Shown here: piece by piece, positions 59,001 through 64,000 of the stretch
Numbering within the stretch: position 1 is the first letter of the stretch
Layout: every line of letters starts with the position of its first letter
Source of the DNA: Pseudomonadota bacterium
GTDB taxonomy: Bacteria > Pseudomonadota > Gammaproteobacteria > Steroidobacterales > Steroidobacteraceae
DNA length: 64,000 nucleotides
NCBI GenBank assembly: GCA_018241425.1
Contig: JAFEDU010000004.1
Coordinates: forward strand, 248,001 to 312,000
Direction of reading: 5' to 3'
Position numbers and translations under genes: made by a program
Notes under the pieces: model-generated
The model's input: the letters and a program-made list of their open reading frames with translations, nothing else
The model's database searches: none
Told to the model about the DNA's origin: nothing

Positions 59001-59272
59001 CGCAGGCCTTCAACTACCCCGGCTGCGCGCCCTCGGTCTCCGCGAACGGCACGGGCAACGGCATCATCTGGGCCCACATGAACACCAACCCGGCCGTGTT
59101 GTATGCCTACAGCGCGAACAACCTCGGCACCCTGCTCTACAGCAGCGCGCAGGCCGCGGGCAACCGCGACCAGCTGGGTCAGGGAAACAAGTGGGTCGTG
59201 CCGACCGTAGCCGACGGCAAGGTATTCGTGGGCCAGACCAACGGCGTCGCGGTCTTCGGCCTGCTCAACTGA
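56018..59272 (+). CDS. Surface lipoprotein with six Ig-like repeats and a C-terminal beta-propeller-like domain
   Basis: A 1084-residue lipoprotein: the lipobox LVLSAC ends at about residue 23. Six Ig-like domains of 85-92 residues start near residues 41, 129, 221, 308, 397 and 486, each with the pattern APTITTQPA...ATFxVVAxGTAPLxYQWxKNG...NGAxFxVxVSNxxGxxxSxxAxLTV. From about 575 to the end is a PQQ-like propeller region (LFVATEAGLMYAFDVNTGTQLWQVSL; GKDGNIYVVNRDSMG; GKVFVGQTNGVAVFGLL). It is probably exposed at the surface or periplasm, with binding or adhesion suggested by the Ig stack; no enzyme residues are recognised. Confidence 0.8.
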   Translation: MQRMRAHLLAITVVLTTLVLSACGQVGTTGAPTDTGSDAVAPTITAQPASQTVVSGASVNFTVAATGTEPLSYQWSRNGSLIEGAVAPTFSTVATDSDDGATYTVVVTNAVGSAQSAAATLTVAATQTAPVITTQPADQSVTAGQTATFSVVATGTPPLTYQWSKNGVAIAGATSPTYTTPATTTADNGALFSVVVSNADDATTSRSATLGVLSSSGGAVAPTISTQPSDQSITVGKTATFTVVAAGSAPLAYQWQKNGTPISGATGTSYTTPAETTTDSGATFSVVVSNSAGNVASRAAILTVTAVAPTITTQPADTTVTAGKTATFAVVAAGTAPLSYQWKKNGTAIGGATAASYTTPSETTADNGATFQVTVSNSAGAVTSRSAVLTVNAAPTAPTITTQPADATITAGATATFTVVAAGTAPLTYQWRKNGTAIGGATAASYTTPAETTADNGATFQVTITNSAGNITSRSALLTVNAAATAPTITTQPSNQSVQAGQAATFSVVATGTAPLSYQWRKNGTAIAGATSAVYTTAAETAADNGAVFAVVVSNAVGSVTSSNATLTVTPASPGTDVVTYKNDHSRTGQNLTETQLTTANVNSATFGKLRFLTTTGKVDAQPLYLSGLTINGVSHNVLFVATEAGLMYAFDVNTGTQLWQVSLIPSGETASGPVNCDEITPNIGITSTPVIDRSAGAHGTIYVVAMSVAGTTYHQRLHALDVTTGAELLGGPTSITASYTASSGTITFDPQQYVSKTGLLLLNGTIYIGWTSHCDNKFYTGWLMGYSETTLKQTAVLNVAPNSGGQGPAIWMAGGGLAADSAGYIYFLTANGVFETTLDSNGFPNMADYGNAFVKVSTSGGTLTVSDYFSPSNTAFLSSNDLDLGSGGILLLPDMTDSGGTTRHLAVGAGKDGNIYVVNRDSMGHFSSSANNIWQQLNGVLGNRGTNLTSGTGGVWSTPAYFNGHVYYCANGGLLESFSVTQAKLASSPGSFSAQAFNYPGCAPSVSANGTGNGIIWAHMNTNPAVLYAYSANNLGTLLYSSAQAAGNRDQLGQGNKWVVPTVADGKVFVGQTNGVAVFGLLN
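56138..57728 (+). repeat. Six tandem Ig-domain coding repeats
   Basis: Units begin at about 56138, 56402, 56678, 56939, 57206 and 57473, each roughly 260-275 bases. Units four and five are nearly identical over long stretches (for example the YQW-KKNGTAIGGATAASYTTP coding segments), which points to recent duplication or gene conversion. Confidence 0.85.
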
Positions 59273-59328
59273 AGTCCACGCGCGCCGTCGACAAGGCCGG
59301 CCGGCCCCCTTATCCTGACCTGCACACC

Positions 59329-59883
59329 ATGAAGTTCTGCAGCAACTGTGGCGCGCAGGTGACCCTGCGCGTGCCCGAGGGAGACCATCTGCCGCGCTAC
59401 GTCTGCGCCTCGTGCGGCACGGTCCACTACCAGAACCCGAAGATCGTCGTCGGCTGCGTCCCCGAACACCAGGGCCGCATTCTCCTGTGCAAGCGCGCGA
59501 TCGAGCCGCGTCGCGGCTACTGGACGGTCCCGGCAGGCTTCATGGAGAACCACGAGACGCTGCAGGAGGGGGCCGCCCGCGAGTCGCGCGAGGAGGCCAT
59601 GGCCGAGGTGGTGATCGGCTCGCTGCTCACGGTCGTACACGTGCTGCACGCCGAGCAGGTGCACGTGTTCTTCCGCGCCCAGCTTCCCGAGGCACGCTTC
59701 GCCGCGGGCCCGGAAAGCCTGGAGGTGATGCTCGTGGAGACCCGGGACATCCCCTGGGATGACCTGGCGTTCCGCAGCACCGAGTTCACCCTGCGCCGCT
59801 ACCTGGAGGACCGGGAGGCCGGGCGCGAGGCGCACTACTACGCCACGCTGGATCGGCACGCCCCGCCGCGCACGGGCGCCTGA
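59329..59883 (+). CDS. NUDIX hydrolase with N-terminal zinc ribbon
   Basis: A 184-residue protein. The zinc ribbon has CxxC pairs at C4/C7 and C26/C29, and the NUDIX domain follows with the box G70-x5-E76-x7-RESREE. The layout is that of small NudC-like or ADP-ribose/NADH pyrophosphatases that act on nucleotide diphosphate derivatives; the substrate is unknown. ATG 59329 places the zinc ribbon at the N-terminus; the frame remains open upstream through an unrelated reading of the lipoprotein gene. Confidence 0.88.
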   Translation: MKFCSNCGAQVTLRVPEGDHLPRYVCASCGTVHYQNPKIVVGCVPEHQGRILLCKRAIEPRRGYWTVPAGFMENHETLQEGAARESREEAMAEVVIGSLLTVVHVLHAEQVHVFFRAQLPEARFAAGPESLEVMLVETRDIPWDDLAFRSTEFTLRRYLEDREAGREAHYYATLDRHAPPRTGA

Positions 59884-59994
59884 TTCACCCCCGGGAGGGC
59901 GGCATGGCACAATGCCGGCCCCCGAACGTTTTGGGCCTGACCCGCCGCCACCGTACGGGTTGCGGCCGGCAGCAGATTCCGTCGAGGATCACGA

Positions 59995-60318
59995 ATGACC
60001 TTTGTCGTCACTGAAAACTGCATCAAGTGCAAGTACATGGATTGCGTGGAAGTGTGCCCCGTGGACTGCTTTCACGAGGGTCCCAACTTCCTCACGATCG
60101 ACCCGGATGAGTGCATCGACTGCACCCTGTGCGAACCGGAGTGCCCGGTCGAGGCGATCTTCTCCGAGGAGGAGCTGCCCGCCGGTCAGGAGCACTTCAA
60201 GCAGCTGAACGCGGAGCTCGCCAAGAAGTGGCCGGTGATCACCGAGAAGAAGGACGCCCCGGCGGACGCCAAGGAATGGGAAGGCAAGCCGGATAAATTC
60301 AAGCTGCTGGAGCGCTGA
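59995..60318 (+). CDS. fdxA: Seven-iron ferredoxin FdxA
   Basis: A 107-residue soluble electron carrier. The cysteine sets [17 protein letters not shown] and [16 protein letters not shown] specify one 3Fe-4S and one 4Fe-4S cluster, as in Azotobacter ferredoxin I type FdxA. The C-terminal half is the usual helical extension ([21 protein letters not shown]). It is convergent with dsbC, 16 bases apart. Confidence 0.96.
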   Translation: MTFVVTENCIKCKYMDCVEVCPVDCFHEGPNFLTIDPDECIDCTLCEPECPVEAIFSEEELPAGQEHFKQLNAELAKKWPVITEKKDAPADAKEWEGKPDKFKLLER

Positions 60319-60334
60319 GCGCCCCGCAGCTCCT

Positions 60335-61087
60335 TTAGCGCTGGGCGGTCGTCTGCTTGGCCGCTTCCTGCAGGTCCTTCACCAGCACGTCGGGCGGCAC
60401 GTAGCCGGGCAGCAGGTCGCCGTTGGCGAGCACGATCGCCGGCGTCCCCTGGAGCGCAAAGTCCTGCCCCAGCTGGTAGGAGCGCGCCACCGGGTTGTCG
60501 GCGCACGGCTTGACCTTGAGTTCCTGTCCGAGCTTGGCGCGCGTCAGCGCATCGTTGCGGTCGCTGGAACACCACACCTGCTCGGCCTTGGTCCAGGCCT
60601 CGCTGTTGGGTCCCGTGCGCGGGTACAGCAGGTAGCGCACGCGGATACCGAGCCGGTTGTACTCGGCGATCTGGCTGTGGAGCTTGCGGCAGAAGGCGCA
60701 GTCGACGTCGGTGAACACGGTCACCGTGTACTTCGGGTCCTTCGGGCCGAACACCAGCATCTGGGACTCGGGATACGCGGCGAGCATGTTGTTGCGCAGC
60801 TCGCGGCGGCGCGCATCGCTGAGGTTCTGGTCCTTGGCGACATCGTAGAGGTCACCGTTGATCGCGTACTTACCGTCCGCGGTCACGTAGGCGATGTCGG
60901 TGCCCTTGGTGTACTCGTACATGCCCTTGATGGGCGAGACGCGCAGGTCGTCGGCCTTGGCGCCGGGCAGGTGCTTGGCGAGCTCCGCGCGCGCATCGGC
61001 CGACTCGTCCGGCTGCTGCGACCAGGCGAGCCCCGCGGACAGCGCGCCTGCGAGGATGAGTGCCGCCCAATGCCAGGTCCGTACCAT
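60335..61087 (-). CDS. dsbC: Thiol:disulfide interchange protein DsbC
   Basis: A periplasmic disulfide isomerase of 250 residues: signal peptide about 1-23, an N-terminal dimerisation domain, then a thioredoxin fold with active-site C130-A-F-C133 and the cis-Pro loop GTPAIVL. Two more cysteines (VWCSS, VKPCADN) form the structural disulfide. It follows xerD on the same strand, as in E. coli xerD-dsbC. Confidence 0.95.
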   Translation of the reverse strand: MVRTWHWAALILAGALSAGLAWSQQPDESADARAELAKHLPGAKADDLRVSPIKGMYEYTKGTDIAYVTADGKYAINGDLYDVAKDQNLSDARRRELRNNMLAAYPESQMLVFGPKDPKYTVTVFTDVDCAFCRKLHSQIAEYNRLGIRVRYLLYPRTGPNSEAWTKAEQVWCSSDRNDALTRAKLGQELKVKPCADNPVARSYQLGQDFALQGTPAIVLANGDLLPGYVPPDVLVKDLQEAAKQTTAQR

Positions 61088-61249
61088 GTGATGTTCCCGC
61101 CGCTTTGGCTTTCGGTGATTCAGGAGCTTAGAAGGCTCGGTGCCGCGAAGGTTCAGCTTCGCAGCTGAAACACCACGCGGGACGCGGATTCTAGCAGAGG
61201 ACCGCGGCCGGCCCCTGCGGACGGGAACGCCCCGATGCCGCGACGGCCT

Positions 61250-62155
61250 TCAGCCGCGCGGGTGGTGCTGCGAGTGCAGGTCCTTGAGGCGTTCGCGCGC
61301 GACGTGGGTATAGATCTGGGTGGTCGACAGGTCGCTGTGACCGAGCAGCATCTGCACCACGCGCAGGTCCGCGCCGTGGTTGAGCAGGTGGGTCGCAAAG
61401 GCGTGCCGCAGCGTGTGCGGCGAGAGTTCCTTGGCGATCCCGGCCTTGCGCGCATAGCGCTTGATGATGTGCCAGAAGGCCTGGCGCGTCATGCGGTCGC
61501 CGCGGCGCGTCGGGAACAGGTAGTCGGTCTGGCGCTCGAGGAGGATCTCCCCGCGCGGGCCGCGCGAGAACTCCTTCAGGGCGCGCATGGCTTCCTCGCC
61601 GAGCGGGATGAGCCGCTCGCGGTCGCCCTTGCCGAGGATCCTGATGACGCCCTGGTTGAGGTTCACCTGGCTCTGGCGCAGGTTGACCAGCTCCGAGACG
61701 CGCAGGCCCGTGGCGTAGAGCACCTCGAGCATGGTGCGGTCGCGGTTGCCGAGCGGATCGCTGACCACCGGGGCCGACAGCAGCGACTCGACCTCCTCTT
61801 CGGTGAGCGAGCGCGGCAGCGAGCGCCCGATCTTGGGCATCGCGATCTGCGCGGTGGGATCCTCGCGGATCACGCCCTCGCGCATGAAGTAGCGGAAGAA
61901 GCGGCGGAAGCTCGACAGCTGGCGCGCCGTAGAGCGCGGCCGCGCGCCGGCGCGCACGCGCCAGGCGATGAAGTCCTGAAGGTCGGCGCGCGAGGTGCGC
62001 ATGATCGGCACGTTGCGCTCGGTCAGCCAACGGGCGAGCGCCGTGAGGTCGGCACGATAGGCGGCCAGGGTATTCGGCGACAGGCCGCGCTCCATCCACA
62101 CGGCGTCCAGGAAACGGGACACCGCAGGATCGGCCGAATCGGCGTTGGCAGGCAT
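61250..62155 (-). CDS. xerD: Site-specific tyrosine recombinase XerD
   Basis: XerD with XerC resolves chromosome dimers at dif. The N-terminal core-binding domain (VSRFLDAVWMERGLSPNTLAAYRADL) leads to a catalytic domain with ATGLRVSEL (Arg), a Lys in the GKGDRERLIPL strand, HTLRHAFATHLLNHGADLRVVQ (His-x-x-Arg), LLGHSDLSTTQIYTHV (His and Tyr nucleophile). ATG 62155 gives 301 residues, the usual size; the frame extends to 62308 without family likeness. Confidence 0.95.
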   Translation of the reverse strand: MPANADSADPAVSRFLDAVWMERGLSPNTLAAYRADLTALARWLTERNVPIMRTSRADLQDFIAWRVRAGARPRSTARQLSSFRRFFRYFMREGVIREDPTAQIAMPKIGRSLPRSLTEEEVESLLSAPVVSDPLGNRDRTMLEVLYATGLRVSELVNLRQSQVNLNQGVIRILGKGDRERLIPLGEEAMRALKEFSRGPRGEILLERQTDYLFPTRRGDRMTRQAFWHIIKRYARKAGIAKELSPHTLRHAFATHLLNHGADLRVVQMLLGHSDLSTTQIYTHVARERLKDLHSQHHPRG

Positions 62156-62386
62156 GGCGATCGCGGTATTGGACAAGCCCTGGTCTCGCTGGGAGGCGTT
62201 GAGTGGCACCCGCGTCCTTCGGCACGCGCCTGCGCCCATCGGCTTCCCGGTAATGTGGTGACCGCAGTATGGTGAGCGCACCCCCCGGATCGACGTGATG
62301 ACCTTCACATCGGGGCCGCTGCATTAACATAAAGAGAACCAGTTCACATCCGAGCGCGCCGTTCCTGCCATGTACCGAAGGACTCT

Positions 62387-63202
62387 GTGAATCTGCCCGC
62401 CATGTCGCGGCTCGTGGTCATCGGCCCATTCCGGCTGCTGTATGCGTTCTACGCTGCGGCGGCGTTCCTGGCCGTGGGCCTGGTCACGCTGGTGTTGCTC
62501 CTGGTGCTGCCGCGGATCGCCCAGCGGCGCGCCGCCGCGCGCCTGGGGGCCCGTGCCTTCCTCCTCCTTGCCGGCATGCCGCTCTCGCTGCGGCACGCCG
62601 AGCGCCTGCCTGCCGGCCAGTGCGTGGTCGTCTGCAACCACGCGAGCTACATCGACGGGGTGGTCCTGACCGCGGCGCTGCCCCCGCAGTTCGGGTTCGT
62701 GATCAAGCGGGAAATGGCCGACGTGCCCCTCGCCGGGGCGCTGCTGCGGCGGCTCGGGTCGCAGTTCGTCGAGCGCTTCGATCGCGCGCGCAGCGCCGCC
62801 GATGCGCGCCGCGTGCTGCGCACCGCAACCCAGGGGCACTCGGTGGTGTTCTTCCCGGAGGGCACGTTTCCGGACCGGCCCGGGCTGCTCAAGTTCCACC
62901 TCGGCGCCTTCGTCACGGCCGCCCGCGTCGGCCTGCCGCTGGTGCCGGCCGTGGTGCGCGGCACGCGCCGCGCGCTGCCGCCCAAGGGACTGCCGCAGCC
63001 GGGCCGGATCGTGTTCGAGCTGCTGCCGGCGCTCGCCGGCGCCGGCGCCTCAGAGGCGGCCGAAGGCGTGCCGCAGCTGCGCGATGCGGCGCGGGCGGCC
63101 ATCCTGGCCGCGCTAGGGGAACCGGATCTCACATGTTGCGACGATACTGACCGCCCACCTGATACAGCGCCCGGGAGATCTGTCCCAGCGAGCAGGTCTT
63201 GA
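62387..63202 (+). CDS. PlsC-like lysophospholipid acyltransferase
   Basis: A 271-residue membrane-associated acyltransferase. An N-terminal hydrophobic region (about 18-42) is followed by the HX4D catalytic motif NHASYID (H85, D90), the FVIKREM block and PEGT at 157-160. It probably acylates a lysophospholipid or lysophosphatidate. GTG 62387 is used; ATG 62402 is an alternative. The last 74 bases overlap the convergent mutase gene, and the tail beyond about residue 248 is low-complexity and poorly conserved in appearance. Confidence 0.85.
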   Translation: MNLPAMSRLVVIGPFRLLYAFYAAAAFLAVGLVTLVLLLVLPRIAQRRAAARLGARAFLLLAGMPLSLRHAERLPAGQCVVVCNHASYIDGVVLTAALPPQFGFVIKREMADVPLAGALLRRLGSQFVERFDRARSAADARRVLRTATQGHSVVFFPEGTFPDRPGLLKFHLGAFVTAARVGLPLVPAVVRGTRRALPPKGLPQPGRIVFELLPALAGAGASEAAEGVPQLRDAARAAILAALGEPDLTCCDDTDRPPDTAPGRSVPASRS

Positions 63203-64000
63203 CGCTCTCCATGAGCTCGGCGAACACGTTGCCGCCGGCGGCCGCGACCTGCTGCAGGCGCGCGAGCGCCTCCGGGGCCGCGGCGGCATTGCGGGCCTGG
63301 TAGGCGCGCACCGCCGCCACCTGGGCCTGCTTCTCCTCCTCGGTGGAGCGGATCAGCTGCGCCCCCTTGTGCTCCTCGGTCGCGTCCGCGCCGGAGAGAA
63401 AGGTGTTGACGCCCACGATCGGCAGCGAGCCGTCGTGCTTCTTGGTCTCGTAGTAGAGCGACTCCTCCTGGATCTTGCCGCGCTGGTACATGGTCTCCAT
63501 GGCGCCCAGCACCCCGCCGCGCTCGGAGATCGCCTCGAACTCGCGGTACACCGCCTCCTCCACGAGGTCGGTCAGGTAATCGATCGCGAACGAGCCCTGC
63601 CAGGGGTTCTGGATCTTGTTCAGCCCCAGCTCGCGATTGATCACCAGCTGGATGGCCACCGCGCGCCGCACGCTCTCCTCGGTCGGTGTCGTGAGCGCCT
63701 CGTCGTAGGCATTGGTATGCAGGCTGTTGCAGTTGTCGAACAGCGCGTACAGCGCCTGCAGCGTGGTGCGGATGTCGTTGAAGGCGATCTCGCGCGCGTG
63801 CAGGCTGCGGCCGGAGGTCTGCACGTGGTACTTGAGCATCTGGCTGCGCGGGCCGGCCTTGTAGCGCTCGCGCATGGCGCGCGCCCAGATGCGGCGCGCC
63901 ACGCGGCCGATGACCACGTACTCCGGATCCATGCCGTTGGAGAAGAAGAACGACAGGTTGGGCGCGAAGTCGTCGATCTTCATGCCACGCGCCAGGTAGT
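63129..64000 (-). CDS. icmF: Fused isobutyryl-CoA mutase (IcmF-type), C-terminal part
   Basis: The C-terminal 290 residues of an adenosylcobalamin-dependent acyl-CoA mutase; the 5' part lies beyond the right edge. The mutase barrel blocks [62 protein letters not shown] and the final [10 protein letters not shown] are characteristic of IcmF (fused isobutyryl-CoA mutase with MeaB-like G domain) rather than of ordinary methylmalonyl-CoA mutase, though the G domain itself is not in view. Substrate assignment is by C-terminal likeness only. Confidence 0.85.
   Translation of the reverse strand, partial: YLARGMKIDDFAPNLSFFFSNGMDPEYVVIGRVARRIWARAMRERYKAGPRSQMLKYHVQTSGRSLHAREIAFNDIRTTLQALYALFDNCNSLHTNAYDEALTTPTEESVRRAVAIQLVINRELGLNKIQNPWQGSFAIDYLTDLVEEAVYREFEAISERGGVLGAMETMYQRGKIQEESLYYETKKHDGSLPIVGVNTFLSGADATEEHKGAQLIRSTEEEKQAQVAAVRAYQARNAAAAPEALARLQQVAAAGGNVFAELMESVKTCSLGQISRALYQVGGQYRRNM

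Noticed and set aside
58885..59328. Upstream extension of the NUDIX reading frame
   Set aside because: It runs through the lipoprotein gene out of frame; the zinc-ribbon start at 59329 is far more plausible.

Overview
The window is GC-rich, gene-dense chromosomal DNA of a gammaproteobacterium. This rests on several conserved gene neighbourhoods: glyA-nrdR-ribD-ribE...ribBA-ribH-nusB-thiL, purL beside mltF, rlmN-pilF-rodZ-hisS-yfgM-bamB-der, and queA-tgt-yajC-secD-secF. The high GC, an AcvB/MprF pair, a TagH-like FHA protein and an IcmF-type mutase suggest a Nevskiales/Steroidobacterales/Xanthomonadales-like lineage, but that placement is inference. I found no rRNA, CRISPR array, insertion sequence or phage gene.

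Layout. 1-1254: 3'-truncated Ser/Thr kinase with a cyclic-nucleotide-binding domain. 1379-9771: leftward riboflavin/one-carbon block (thiL, nusB, ribH, ribBA, two envelope genes inserted in the rib run, ribE, ribD, nrdR, glyA). 9901-10896: histone-deacetylase-like hydrolase. 10985-17570: rightward ettA, mprF-acvB, and a zinc-ribbon/DUF4145 gene. 17579-21822: purL and DUF1820, leftward. 21949-25023: tagH-like FHA gene, tRNA-Ser(CGA) and mltF. 25035-27701: tadA, M23 peptidase, xseA. 27756-30851: guaB-guaA. 30852-36120: a visibly less GC-rich insert with a TPR Ser/Thr kinase and a kinase-linked ECF sigma factor, divergent from two genes of unknown function. 36180-46894: leftward der, bamB, yfgM, hisS, rodZ, pilF, rlmN, ndk, iscA, a fused iscS, trmJ. 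46991-49339: suhB and an amino-acid permease. 49336-55412: terC, secF, secD, yajC, tgt, queA. 55576-55889: a tRNA-Leu gene split by a group I intron. 56018-60318: six-repeat Ig-like lipoprotein, NUDIX hydrolase, ferredoxin. 60335-64000: dsbC, xerD, plsC-like acyltransferase and the 3' part of an IcmF-type mutase.

The most striking element is the split tRNA-Leu. Its 227-nt insert has the layout of the small IC3 group I introns known from cyanobacterial tRNA-Leu(UAA). Here it interrupts the anticodon loop of a tRNA whose joined exons give anticodon CAA. Other points of interest are a cysteine desulfurase fused to a degenerate IscU-like domain, an ECF sigma/Ser-Thr kinase pair of the phosphorylation-activated type, a terC gene that seems to start at CTG just after secF, and a guaB promoter placed so close to the ATG that the mRNA should be leaderless. 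No stretch longer than about 250 bases lacks a gene.
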